Assembly: GCA_041493035.1 (NCBI GenBank)
Contig: JBGPYB010000090.1
Span: 1-19,637, forward strand
Source: JBGPYB01 sp041493035
GTDB lineage: Bacteria > Acidobacteriota > Vicinamibacteria > Fen-336
Direction of reading: 5' to 3'
DNA length: 19,637 bases
A program made the position numbers and the translations under genes. Positions 8,555 to 16,596 of the stretch are shown here, in pieces. The notes beneath the pieces were generated by a model. That model worked only from the letters and a program-made list of their open reading frames with translations, ran no database searches and was not told where the DNA came from. Position 1 is the first letter of the stretch, and the number at the start of each line of letters is the position of its first letter.

Positions 8555-9007
8555 ATGAGCGAGGAGCACGCCGTCGAGATCCTGCTCGTCGAAGACGATC
8601 CCCAGGATCTCGAGCTGGCGCTACGCGCCCTCAAGAAGGCCAACGTCAGCAACCGAATCGTGGTGGCGCGCGACGGCGCCGAGGCGCTCGATTTCATCTT
8701 CTGCGAGGGAGCCCATGCCGGGCGCCGGATCGAAGACAGGCCCAGGGTGATACTGCTGGACCTGAAGCTCCCCAAGGTCGATGGCCTCGAAGTTCTCCAG
8801 CGTGTCCGCAACGATCCGCGCACCAGGACGATTCCGATCGTTGTGCTCACGTCCTCGAAGGAGCAGCGGGACGTCGTGGAGAGCTACCGCCTCGGCGTCA
8901 ACAGCTACGTGGTCAAGCCCCTCAGTTTCGCCGAGTTCGCCAATGCCGTTCAGAAGCTGGGCCAGTACTGGCTCTTGCTCAACGAGCCGCCCTCCCTCGA
9001 GAAATAG
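8555..9007 (+). CDS. Single-domain response regulator, Rcp1/CheY-like
   Basis: This 150-residue receiver has no output domain. Acidic residues are Glu13, Asp14 and Asp15 (LLVEDDPQD); the phospho-acceptor is Asp69 in VILLDLKLPK, with Thr99 in VVLTSS and Lys121 in VVKPLSF. The long loop after DFIFCEGAH is typical of the Rcp1 subgroup that pairs with phytochrome-type kinases. The start at 8555 is chosen because AAGGAG (8542-8547) lies 7 bp upstream; an open frame upstream is a shadow of the kinase end. The stop codon directly abuts the ATG of the hybrid kinase. It probably shuttles phosphate between the two kinases or acts by protein contact. Confidence 0.92.
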   Translation: MSEEHAVEILLVEDDPQDLELALRALKKANVSNRIVVARDGAEALDFIFCEGAHAGRRIEDRPRVILLDLKLPKVDGLEVLQRVRNDPRTRTIPIVVLTSSKEQRDVVESYRLGVNSYVVKPLSFAEFANAVQKLGQYWLLLNEPPSLEK

Positions 9008-11467
9008 ATGGGAGAAGCCATCCGAGTCCTGATCGCCGAGGACAAGCCCGCCGATGCCGAGCTGATCCTGCGGGAACTGCGACGCTCGGGGTTCGAGCCC
9101 GATTGGCGGCGGGTGGATACGGAGGCGGACTATCTCCAGGCGTTGGCGCCCGACTTCGACATCGTCCTCTGTGACTACGAGATGCAGGGGTTCGATGCGC
9201 CGCGAGCCCTGCGCTTGCTCCAGGAGAGAGGCTTCGCCATCCCGTTCATCATCGTCTCCGGGACCATCGGCGAAGAGACCGCGGTAGCGGCGATGAAGCA
9301 GGGCGCCACGGACTACTTGCTGAAGGACCGGCTAACACGCCTCGGAGAGGCGGTTCGCCACGCCCTGGATGAGGAGAGGCAGCGGGCGGCCCGCAAGCGG
9401 GCCGAGGAGGCCCTGCGGCAGAGCGAGGAGCGGCTGCGTCTGGCCATCGACGCCGCCGGGGTGGGTAGTTGGGAGGTCGATCTGGCCACCGGCGAGGCGA
9501 TATGGTCCGCCAACATCTTCGCGATGTTCGGCCTCCACCCGGACGAGACCCGCCCATCCTTGGAGATGTGGCGCACTCTGGTGCATCCCGACGATCTCGA
9601 GGGCATGGTTCAGGCGATAGAGGCCGGACGGCGGGACCGGTCGCTCGCCGCCACGGAGTACCGAATCCGTCGCGCCGACGATGGGCGTGTCGCATGGTTG
9701 TCGGTAGCAGGTCGGTTCGTCTACGACGACCGCGGCGACGCCGTGCGCTTCCTCGGAATCGTGTTCGACATCACGGCGCGCAGGGAGGCCGAGCGACGCC
9801 AGGCGATGCAGCATGCGGTGACCCGCGTACTTGCGGAGTCGATCTCGTTGAGCGCGGCCGCGCCCGGCGTTATTGAAGCCGTGTCCGAAGCCCTGGGGGC
9901 GGAGTTCGGAGTCCTCTGGGAGATCGACCGTCAAGCCAACCTCTTGCGCTGCGCTGACGTCTGGCACGGGCAGGGACTCGCCGCGGACGAACTGGAGACG
10001 GAGACCCGGCGGTTGACGTTTGCGCCGGGTGTTGGGCTGCCCGGCCGGGTTTGGGCCAGCGGCACGCCGCTCGCGCTCTCCGACGTCAGCCTCGACGGCA
10101 ACTTTGCTCGCGCCCTCTCGGCGACGAACGTCGGCCTCCGCCGCGCTTTCGCCTTTCCGATCCTGTATCGAGGCGAAGTCACGGGTGTGTTCGATTTCCT
10201 GGGGCCCGAGATGCAGGAGCCCGACCGGGAACTCTTGGACACGCTTGGAGCGATCGGCAGCCAGATGAGTCAGTTCATCGACCATCGGCGCGCCGAGCAG
10301 CACCTCGCGCAGGCCCAGAAGATGGAGGCGGTCGGCCAGCTCGCCGGGGGGATCGCCCACGACTTCAACAATCTCTTGGGGGTGATTCTGGGCTACGCGC
10401 AGCTCGCCTCCAAGGAGCTTGGACCCGACCACCAGACGCAACGGCGGATCGCCGCGGTCTGCAAGGCCGCGGAGCGGGCCGCGGCCCTCACACGTCAGAT
10501 CCTCACGTTCAGCCGCCAGCATCCGGCCGAGACTCGCGTCTGCGACGTCAACCGCATCGTGGAAGAGATGGAGAAGATGCTTCGCAGGCTCATCGGAGAA
10601 GACGTGCAATTGGTCGTGGCACTGGGCGAGGACTTGGGGCGTGTGCGCGCAGATCCGGGTCAACTCGAACAGGTCATCATGAACCTGGCCGTCAACGCCC
10701 GCGATGCCATGCCTTCGGGCGGAAGACTGACCATCGAAACCTCGAACATCGACCTGGACGAGGCGTACGGCCAAAGCCACCCCGAGGTTCGCCCGGGCCC
10801 CCACGTCATGGTCGCGGTCGGCGACTCTGGCGAAGGCATGGCGCCCGGGACGTTGGCACGGATCTTCGAGCCCTTCTTTACGACGAAGGAGCCTGGAAAG
10901 GGAACGGGCCTGGGCCTCGCCGTCGTCTTCGGCATCGTGAGCCAGAGCGGTGGCAGCATTTCCGTTTACAGCGAAGCGGGCCACGGGTCCACGTTCAAGG
11001 TCTATCTTCCCCGCGTGGACCGAACCGAGGAGGCAGAGGCCATCGCACCTCTTGTTGCGGGTGCGCGGGGAGGATGGGAGACCGTGCTCCTGGTGGAGGA
11101 CGAGGGTGCCCTCCGTGCCATCGTGGCGGAGACCCTCCGCGAGGCGGGCTACGTGGTTCTGGAGGCCGCTGATACCAAGGCGGCGACGGTCGTAGCGGCG
11201 CAGAGCCAGCAGCCCATCCACCTGTTGATCACCGACATGGTCCTGCCGGGCCAGAGCGGCCCCCAGTTTGCGATGCAGGTTGAAAGCATCCGCCCGGGCA
11301 TACGCGTGCTCTTGATGTCAGGCTACACGGACCGGCAGATCAGCGGGCACCCGTCGATCGAGCCCGGTACGCCATTCCTCGCGAAGCCCTTCACGAGCGA
11401 TGCTCTGCTGCGAAAGGTGCGGGACGTGCTCGACAGGATCGACCCCTCGCCTGAACGGCCCGCTTAG
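9008..11467 (+). CDS. Hybrid histidine kinase, REC-PAS-GAF-HisKA-HATPase-REC
   Basis: This 819-residue soluble protein has no membrane segment. The N-terminal receiver (about 5-125) has Asp56 in IVLCDYEMQGF and ends TDYLLKDRLTRL. PAS follows at about 142-262 (GVGSWEVDLATGE to FDITARREAE) and GAF at about 270-425 (FGVLWEIDRQANLLRC, PGRVWASGTPLALSDV). The HisKA domain has His451 in GGIAHDFNNLLGVILG, and the ATPase has N-box NLAVNARDAMPSGG (Asn559), GDSGEGM (Asp606) and GKGTGLGLAVV. A C-terminal receiver (about 692-808) has Asp743 in LLITDMVLPG and Lys793. It starts directly after the preceding stop without a strong ribosome site, so translational coupling is likely. The two receivers suggest it both takes input phosphate and relays it. 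No output gene is nearby. Confidence 0.93.
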   Translation: MGEAIRVLIAEDKPADAELILRELRRSGFEPDWRRVDTEADYLQALAPDFDIVLCDYEMQGFDAPRALRLLQERGFAIPFIIVSGTIGEETAVAAMKQGATDYLLKDRLTRLGEAVRHALDEERQRAARKRAEEALRQSEERLRLAIDAAGVGSWEVDLATGEAIWSANIFAMFGLHPDETRPSLEMWRTLVHPDDLEGMVQAIEAGRRDRSLAATEYRIRRADDGRVAWLSVAGRFVYDDRGDAVRFLGIVFDITARREAERRQAMQHAVTRVLAESISLSAAAPGVIEAVSEALGAEFGVLWEIDRQANLLRCADVWHGQGLAADELETETRRLTFAPGVGLPGRVWASGTPLALSDVSLDGNFARALSATNVGLRRAFAFPILYRGEVTGVFDFLGPEMQEPDRELLDTLGAIGSQMSQFIDHRRAEQHLAQAQKMEAVGQLAGGIAHDFNNLLGVILGYAQLASKELGPDHQTQRRIAAVCKAAERAAALTRQILTFSRQHPAETRVCDVNRIVEEMEKMLRRLIGEDVQLVVALGEDLGRVRADPGQLEQVIMNLAVNARDAMPSGGRLTIETSNIDLDEAYGQSHPEVRPGPHVMVAVGDSGEGMAPGTLARIFEPFFTTKEPGKGTGLGLAVVFGIVSQSGGSISVYSEAGHGSTFKVYLPRVDRTEEAEAIAPLVAGARGGWETVLLVEDEGALRAIVAETLREAGYVVLEAADTKAATVVAAQSQQPIHLLITDMVLPGQSGPQFAMQVESIRPGIRVLLMSGYTDRQISGHPSIEPGTPFLAKPFTSDALLRKVRDVLDRIDPSPERPA

Positions 11468-11544
11468 ATCCGGAGGCTGCGGAGCCAGGTTTCGTGGCCG
11501 GTATCCCCAAAGCGGCGATGAACGAGCGGCGCGAGGTCACGGGC
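11468..11544. other. Convergent spacer between hybrid kinase and isomerase genes
   Basis: This 77-bp gap lies between genes that end toward each other. The only structure seen is a 4-bp GGCT-GCGG-AGCC hairpin without a T-tract, too weak to call a terminator. Confidence 0.4.
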
Positions 11545-12414
11545 CTACGCGTCGCAGAGGGCCACGGCTTCGCGCAGGGAGGTCAGCGGATCGCGAGTCG
11601 GGACGAACTCGTGGGCCATGTGGCCCGTGTATCCCGTGTCGGCGATCGCCTTTGCCACCGTCCCCCAGTTCAGCTCCTGTGTGTCGTCGAGCTCGTGGCG
11701 CCCCGGAACGCCGCCGGTATGGAAGTGGGCGATCCACTGGTGGTTGTCGCGGATCGTGCGGATGATGTCCCCCTCCATGATCTGCATGTGGTAGATGTCG
11801 TAGAGGAGCTTCACCCGCGGTGACGCCACCTGCTTCACGACCTCCACCCCGAACCAGGTGCGGTCTCCCTGGTAGTCCTTGTGGTCGACCTTGCTGTTGA
11901 GCAGCTCGACGCACACCGTGACGCCGTTCTTCTCGGCCGCCTCCTTGATCCGGTTCAAGCCGGTCACGCAGTTCTTGATGGATTCGGCGTCGGGGCGCCC
12001 GTTGCGGTTCCCGAAGAAGGCGATGAGGTTCGGGACGCCGGCGGCCGCGGCCTTCGGCAGCGTCTTCAGGAGGCCGTTCACGATCTTGTCGTGGTTCGCG
12101 GGATCGTTCAGGCCGTCGGGGATGTCTCCACCCGTGTGCCAGCCCATCGAGCAGATGAGGCCGTGCTCCTTCAGGACCGGCCAGTCGGCTTCGTCCACGA
12201 GATCGACGGCGGTGAGGCCCATGTCGGCCACGGCCTTGCAGAACTCGGGCAATGGGATCTTGCCGTAACACCAGCGGCAGACCGACTGTTTGAGGCGACC
12301 CTTCTTCACGACGCGTTCCGCCGTCGCGGCCGTGGCTCCCGTGGGAGCGAGGGACGATGCGGCGAGGGCGGCTCCGGCGGTGGCCAGGACCTGACGTCGG
12401 CTGATGGGCGCCAT
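11545..12414 (-). CDS. Tat-exported hydroxypyruvate isomerase-like TIM-barrel protein
   Basis: This 289-residue protein begins with a twin-arginine signal, ISRRQVLATAGAALAASSL, cleaved probably near ATA-AT (residues 29-32), so the folded enzyme should be periplasmic. The body is a xylose isomerase-like TIM barrel closest in motif to hydroxypyruvate isomerase: YDIYHMQIMEGD, HFHTGGVPGRHE and QELNWGTV. Probable metal ligands are Glu170 (VCVELLNS), Asp206, His232 and Glu269 (MAHEFVP). The ATG at 12414 is chosen over a 30-codon upstream extension because it places the Tat motif at residues 6-7 and has AAGGAG 9 bp upstream. True hydroxypyruvate isomerases are cytoplasmic, so the exported relative probably acts on another keto-sugar. 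It lies downstream of the IMPDH-family gene on the same strand with a 198-bp gap. Confidence 0.87.
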   Translation of the reverse strand: MAPISRRQVLATAGAALAASSLAPTGATAATAERVVKKGRLKQSVCRWCYGKIPLPEFCKAVADMGLTAVDLVDEADWPVLKEHGLICSMGWHTGGDIPDGLNDPANHDKIVNGLLKTLPKAAAAGVPNLIAFFGNRNGRPDAESIKNCVTGLNRIKEAAEKNGVTVCVELLNSKVDHKDYQGDRTWFGVEVVKQVASPRVKLLYDIYHMQIMEGDIIRTIRDNHQWIAHFHTGGVPGRHELDDTQELNWGTVAKAIADTGYTGHMAHEFVPTRDPLTSLREAVALCDA

Positions 12415-12612
12415 CCCTCTAGGCTCCTTTCGTGGCAGCCCGTCGTGGGGGGCCGCCGGTTCCAAGACACGCGGACGGTAAGCCCGTCGCCGCCGCTCTG
12501 TCAATCGACCGGTGGATCAAGACTGACTTCTCCGAGTGCTTCCCAGTCGAGGGCGTAGATCTCGTGGGTGCCGACGTCGCGCAAGGCCAGGGGCGGCGGC
12601 CGTGACGTTGGC
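12415..12612. other. Intergenic region upstream of the Tat isomerase
   Basis: This 198-bp spacer holds the ribosome site of the isomerase and no clear promoter or terminator. On the minus strand, a frame ending in TGA at 12501-12503 reads ALRDVGTHEIYALDWEALGE just before its stop, which looks more protein-like than the usual shadows. It has no start of its own and I do not recognise it; it may be the tail of a decayed gene or chance. Confidence 0.3.
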
Positions 12613-14067
12613 CTACCGGACGAAAGACTCGCGCCGCGACGCCCCGGAAAGCGGGATCAGGTAGTCGGCCGGGTTGGCGGCGATCTTCTGGTGGGCGCTT
12701 TCCAGGTCGGACTCGCCTGCGTAGCTCACCGCGGACTGGAGGTGGCCGCGGATGCGCCGAAGGATGCCCACCACGCTCCCCACGTACGGGACGCGGACCG
12801 ACTGGCCCTCGGCCGGTGTGCTCAGTGCTTCCGCCAGCTCGTCCACGTCGTCGGCCGCGTCGGCCACCGCTTCGGGTGACGTCATGCCCCGGTAGAGCTT
12901 CATCTTCTGGCGCGTAGCGGGATCCTCCACCACGAGGCCGGGTGCCTCGTCGGTGCCGGAGAGCATGCTGCCCAGCATCACCGTCGAGGCGCCGCAAGCG
13001 ATGGCGAGGAAGATGTCCTTGTCGTTCTGCATCCCGCCGTCGGCGATGATCGGCACGCGCCCGCCGGTGCCGAGGAAGGCCTCGCGGATGGCCTGGAGCT
13101 GGGGCACCCCCGCTCCCGTCTCGACTCGCGTCCGGCAGCCGCGGCCGGGCCCGATGCCGACCTTGATCGCGGCGGCCCCCTGCTCGGCGAGCCAGCGCGC
13201 GGCGCTCCCAGTGCCGACGTTGCCGCAGACGAGGGGGACGCCGGCAAAGCGCCGCCGGAACTCCTTGATCGCGCGCTCGATACCGGCGGAGTCGGCGTGG
13301 GCCACGTCCATCAGGACGCAGTCCACCTCTTCCTCGAGGAGCGCCTGCGCCCGCTGGAGGTAGTCGCCGGTGGCGCCGATGGCGGCGCCGACCCGCAGCC
13401 GCCCGCGCGCGTCCTTCACGGAGTGGGGCTTCTGCTTGTAGAGCTTCAGGTCTCGCATGGTGGTGAGGCCGCGGATGCGGGATTGCTCGTCCACGAGCGG
13501 CAGCTTCTCCACGCGATGTTCGTACATGACGCGCTCGGCCTCTTCGGTGGTCACCGTGGGCGGGCGCGTGACCAGCTTCGGCCGGGGCGTCATGAAGTCG
13601 CTGACCGAGCGGTCGTCGGTGGTGTGGTCGAGGGGCATGTCCCGATGGGACAGGATGCCGGCCAGGATGCCGCTCCCCGCCGCCTCCTCGATGAGGAGCC
13701 CGCTCGCTCGCTCCTTGCGAATCGTCTGGCGGGCCTGTCCGATGGTGGCCGTGCGCGGGAGGACGATCGGGTGCTCGATCACGTAGGAGTGCCGGCTCTT
13801 CACGTACCGCGCCCAGGCCGCCTGCTCATCGATGCTGCAGTTGCGGTGCAGGAACCCGAATCCGCCCTCCAGCGAGAGCGTCTTCGCCATCTCCGGGCCC
13901 ATCACCGTGTCCATGTTCGCCCCCACCACGGGAAGGCTCAGGCTGAGCCCGGCGAGGAGGGGCATGGTCAGGTCGACGTCCTTGCGGGTCAGGACCGGAC
14001 TGTGGTGAGGCCGGAAGAGGAAGTCGTCGAACGTCCGGCCGAGAAAAATGGGTTCCAAGTCTTGCAT
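12613..14067 (-). CDS. IMP dehydrogenase/GMP reductase family protein with CBS pair
   Basis: This 484-residue TIM-barrel enzyme belongs to the purine-nucleotide IMPDH/GMPR family: IMPDH makes XMP from IMP, GMP reductase makes IMP from GMP. Visible blocks are the N-terminal FDDFLFRPHHSPVLTRKDVDL, PVVGANMDTVMGPEMA, a CBS pair at about 95-215 (SHRDMPLD, RVEKLPLVDE), MDVAHADS, VCGNVGTGSAA, the catalytic loop GIGPGRGCRTRVETGAGVPQ with Cys311 and Thr313, IIADGGMQND and LYRGMTS. The usual loop GPGSICTTR is changed around the Cys, and the flap segment after YRGM lacks the Arg-Tyr found in IMPDH. The C-terminal EGQSVRVPYVG block is retained. The family is certain, but IMPDH versus GMP reductase activity is open, so no gene symbol is given. 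The ATG at 14067 has no strong ribosome site. Confidence 0.9.
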   Translation of the reverse strand: MQDLEPIFLGRTFDDFLFRPHHSPVLTRKDVDLTMPLLAGLSLSLPVVGANMDTVMGPEMAKTLSLEGGFGFLHRNCSIDEQAAWARYVKSRHSYVIEHPIVLPRTATIGQARQTIRKERASGLLIEEAAGSGILAGILSHRDMPLDHTTDDRSVSDFMTPRPKLVTRPPTVTTEEAERVMYEHRVEKLPLVDEQSRIRGLTTMRDLKLYKQKPHSVKDARGRLRVGAAIGATGDYLQRAQALLEEEVDCVLMDVAHADSAGIERAIKEFRRRFAGVPLVCGNVGTGSAARWLAEQGAAAIKVGIGPGRGCRTRVETGAGVPQLQAIREAFLGTGGRVPIIADGGMQNDKDIFLAIACGASTVMLGSMLSGTDEAPGLVVEDPATRQKMKLYRGMTSPEAVADAADDVDELAEALSTPAEGQSVRVPYVGSVVGILRRIRGHLQSAVSYAGESDLESAHQKIAANPADYLIPLSGASRRESFVR

Positions 14068-14136
14068 GGTCGTCCGGTGGCCGCCGGAGCCTCATTGTTT
14101 CACAGGTCCGGGGCCATCGCGGGCACCGCCGCCGCC

Positions 14137-14165
14137 TTGACCTCGCGTTCCTAGAGGCGTAGCTT
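14137..14165 (+). promoter_or_regulatory. Candidate promoter for the GMC oxidoreductase operon
   Basis: TTGACC (14137-14142), a 17-bp spacer and TAGCTT (14160-14165) lie in the 143-bp divergent region, predicting a start near 14172 and a leader of about 40 bases. The -35 is strong and the -10 only 3 of 6. I see no confident promoter for the divergent IMPDH-family gene. Confidence 0.35.
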
Positions 14166-14210
14166 TCTGCGCCAGCCGTGTTCAGCCAACAACCTAGAGC
14201 CGGGGGTTCG

Positions 14211-15902
14211 ATGGAGATCGCTGCCAAGAGCAAGACCTACGACGTGTGCGTCGTGGGCTCCGGCGCGGGAGGCGGTATGGCCGCCAAGGTCCTGACCGAG
14301 GCGGGCGCCGACGTGGTGCTTCTCGAAGTCGGCGGCTGGTGGGACACCGCCAAGGACGGCGCGATGCTCAAGTGGAACTACGAATCGCCGCGACGCGGTG
14401 CCGGCTACCGCGCGCGGGCCTTCGGCGAGTTCGACGCGAGCATCGGCGGCTGGGATCTCGAGGGAGAGCCGTATACCACAGCCCCCGGCGACGAGTTCCT
14501 CTGGTGGCGCAGCCGGATGCTCGGAGGCCGCACCAACCACTGGGGGCGCATCTCCCTCCGCTTCGGCCCGTACGATTTCAAAGGCCGGAGCCGCGATGGC
14601 CTTGGCGACGACTGGCCCATCAGCTATGAGGAGCTGAAGCCGTACTACGACAAGCTCGACCAGCTCGTCGGCATCTTCGGTTCCGAGGAGAATCTTCCCA
14701 ACGAGCCCAACGGAATCTTCCTGCCGCCGCCGAAGCCGCGTTGCAACGAGCTGCTCGTGAAGAAGGCGGCGGACCAGCTCGGGATCACGTGCATCCCCTC
14801 GCGGCTTTCGATCTTGACGAAGGCCCACAACGGCCGCCCCGCATGCCACTACTGCGGCCAATGTGGCCGGGGCTGTAGCACCAACTCCAACTTCTCGAGC
14901 ACGGGGGTTCTGCTTCCGCCCGCTCTCAAGACCGGTCGGCTGAAGATTCTCACCGGTGCCATGGCTCGCGAGGTGATGACCGACAGCGAGGGGCTCGCGA
15001 CGGGGGTCTCGTACATCGACACCACGGAGGCCAGGGAGTATCAGGTCAAGGCCAAGATCGTGGTTCTGGCCGCAAGCGCCTGCGAATCGGCGCGGCTCCT
15101 CCTCAACTCCCGTTCCCCGCGCCATCCCGACGGCCTCGCCAACTCCAGCGGTACCGTTGGGCGCTACCTGACCGATACGACCGGGGTCGGCGTCTCGGGG
15201 TACATCCCGGCCATGATGAACGGCATCCCCCACAACGAGGACGGCGCAGGAGGGATGCACCTCTACATGCCCTGGTGGGTCGACAACCGGAAGCTCGACT
15301 TCCCCCGGGGCTACCACATCGAGTTCGGCGGCGGCCGCCACATGCCCGGCTACGGCATCATGGGCGGCATCCACAAGTGGAACGGCGGCGGTTACGGCAA
15401 GGCGCTGAAGGATGACTACCGCAAGTTCTACGGCTCTACGATGCACTTCGCGGGACGCGGCGAGATGATTCCCAACAAGGACAGCTACTGCGAGATCGAC
15501 CCCAAGACCGTGGACCGGTGGGGGATCCCGGTGCTCCGCTTCCACTGGAAGTGGGCCGACTACGAGGTCAACCAGGTCCGCCATATGCAACAGACCTTCC
15601 GCGAGATCATCGACAAGCTCGGGGGGACGGCCCTTAGCAAGATGCCCGGGAAGGAGGAGGGGTACGGCATCTCGAAGGGGGGCCAGATCATCCACGAGGT
15701 CGGGGCGACGCGCATGGGGGACAACCCGCGGACGTCGGTGCTGAACAGGTACTGCCAGGCCCACGACGTCAAGAACCTCTTCGTCGCCGACGGCGGGCCT
15801 TTCGTCACCAACGCCGACAAGAACGTCACCTGGACGATCCTGGCTCTCTCGATGCGCACGAGCGAACACATCGCCGAAGAGCGCAACAAGGGGAACCTGT
15901 AG
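14211..15902 (+). CDS. GMC family FAD oxidoreductase (sugar/glycoside dehydrogenase large subunit)
   Basis: This 563-residue flavoenzyme oxidises a sugar or alcohol hydroxyl. The dinucleotide motif CVVGSGAGGGMAAK (from residue 13) and VVLLEVGG bind FAD; NHWGRISLRFGPYDF is the second FAD block. The C-terminal domain has the catalytic His495 in HEVGATRMGDNPRTSVLN and Asn538 in NVTWTILALSMR. A cysteine cluster, Cys212, Cys215, Cys218 and Cys222 (CHYCGQCGRGC), resembles the iron-sulfur or zinc-like insertion of multi-subunit FAD sugar dehydrogenases. No signal peptide is present; export by piggyback on the Tat signal of the next gene is the known logic of these complexes. ATG at 14211 follows GGGGG; an upstream GTG at 14178 is less likely. 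Related enzymes include glucoside 3-dehydrogenases. The substrate is unknown, and 3-keto-glycoside formation is inferred from the DUF1080 neighbour. Confidence 0.88.
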   Translation: MEIAAKSKTYDVCVVGSGAGGGMAAKVLTEAGADVVLLEVGGWWDTAKDGAMLKWNYESPRRGAGYRARAFGEFDASIGGWDLEGEPYTTAPGDEFLWWRSRMLGGRTNHWGRISLRFGPYDFKGRSRDGLGDDWPISYEELKPYYDKLDQLVGIFGSEENLPNEPNGIFLPPPKPRCNELLVKKAADQLGITCIPSRLSILTKAHNGRPACHYCGQCGRGCSTNSNFSSTGVLLPPALKTGRLKILTGAMAREVMTDSEGLATGVSYIDTTEAREYQVKAKIVVLAASACESARLLLNSRSPRHPDGLANSSGTVGRYLTDTTGVGVSGYIPAMMNGIPHNEDGAGGMHLYMPWWVDNRKLDFPRGYHIEFGGGRHMPGYGIMGGIHKWNGGGYGKALKDDYRKFYGSTMHFAGRGEMIPNKDSYCEIDPKTVDRWGIPVLRFHWKWADYEVNQVRHMQQTFREIIDKLGGTALSKMPGKEEGYGISKGGQIIHEVGATRMGDNPRTSVLNRYCQAHDVKNLFVADGGPFVTNADKNVTWTILALSMRTSEHIAEERNKGNL

Positions 15903-15917
15903 GTGGGAGGGCTTCCA

Positions 15918-15944
15918 ATGGAATCGCTGAGGGAACGAGCATGA
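15918..15944 (+). other. Possible 8-codon leader ORF overlapping the next start
   Basis: ATG at 15918 opens MESLRERA and ends with TGA that overlaps the ATG of the small-subunit gene (ATGA). It has a GGGAGG-like ribosome site at about 15904-15909, better than that of the downstream gene. It could couple translation, or be chance. Confidence 0.25.
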
Positions 15945-16591
15945 CTGAGATCGGACGTCGCGGCGCTCTCAAGCTGATCGCCGGAGCCCCCGTCGCCGTG
16001 GGGTTCGGGCTCTCGGTCGCCGAAGCCCGGACAGCTCACGAGCACGTCTCGAAGGCCGTGGCCGCCTCGGGCCTGCAGTACAAGCCGAAGTTCTTCACTG
16101 CCCACGAATGGCAGACGGTGCGGACCCTCGTGGACCTCATCATCCCGAAGGACGAGCGTTCGGGGAGCGCCACCGACGCCGGCGTCCCCGAGTTCATGGA
16201 CTTCATCATGACCGATCCGAAGGAGAACGACCGCGGCCGCGAGCGGCGCCAGACGGCCATGCGCGGCGGTCTCGCCTGGATCGACTCGGAGAGCGTGAAG
16301 CGCTTCGGACAGGACTTCGTCTCCTGCACCGACGCCGAGCGCCACACGCTCTTGGACGACATCGCCTTCTCGAAGGGGGAGGACGAGGATGACCGCCCTG
16401 ATCCTCGGGACCTGCGCGTGAACCTGCACCACGGTCCGGCCTTCTTCAACTCGTTCCGCGACCTCACGGCGTCGGGCTTCTGGAGCAGCAAGATGGGCGT
16501 GACCGACCTTGCGTATCAGGGAAACAACTACGTCGCCGAATGGAACGGGTGCCCGCCCGAGGCGCTCCGGAAGCTGGGACTCGAGGGTTAG
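15941..16591 (+). CDS. Gluconate 2-dehydrogenase subunit 3 family protein, Tat signal
   Basis: This 216-residue small subunit partners GMC dehydrogenases and carries the export signal for the complex. The N-terminus has a twin-arginine motif, IGRRGALKLIAGAPVAVGFG, with cleavage likely after AEA or ARTA. The family core is FFTAHEWQTVRTLVDLIIPK, then DAGVPEFMDFIM, and a later GGLAWIDSESVKRFGQDFV. A charged segment, GEDEDDRPDPRDLR, precedes the C-terminal aromatic stretch FFNSFRDLTASGFWSSKMG. It starts 38 bp after the GMC stop, consistent with one transcript. Length is normal for the family. Its role is probably to stabilise and export the large subunit; electron transfer would need a cytochrome c, which is not in the window. 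Confidence 0.88.
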   Translation: MTEIGRRGALKLIAGAPVAVGFGLSVAEARTAHEHVSKAVAASGLQYKPKFFTAHEWQTVRTLVDLIIPKDERSGSATDAGVPEFMDFIMTDPKENDRGRERRQTAMRGGLAWIDSESVKRFGQDFVSCTDAERHTLLDDIAFSKGEDEDDRPDPRDLRVNLHHGPAFFNSFRDLTASGFWSSKMGVTDLAYQGNNYVAEWNGCPPEALRKLGLEG

Positions 16592-16596
16592 GGGCG

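Noticed and set aside
12501..12612. Minus-strand tail reading ALRDVGTHEIYALDWEALGE before a stop
   Set aside because: It looks protein-like but has no start codon outside the IMPDH-family gene and matches no family I recognise, so it is not called as a gene.
14151..15869. Minus-strand open frame of 572 codons
   Set aside because: It is the antisense shadow of the GMC oxidoreductase; no recognisable domain, and high GC gives few stops in this frame.
16540..16596. 19-codon upstream extension of the truncated subunit 3
   Set aside because: It overlaps the end of the intact subunit 3 gene; the ATG at 16597 places the Tat motif correctly at the N-terminus.
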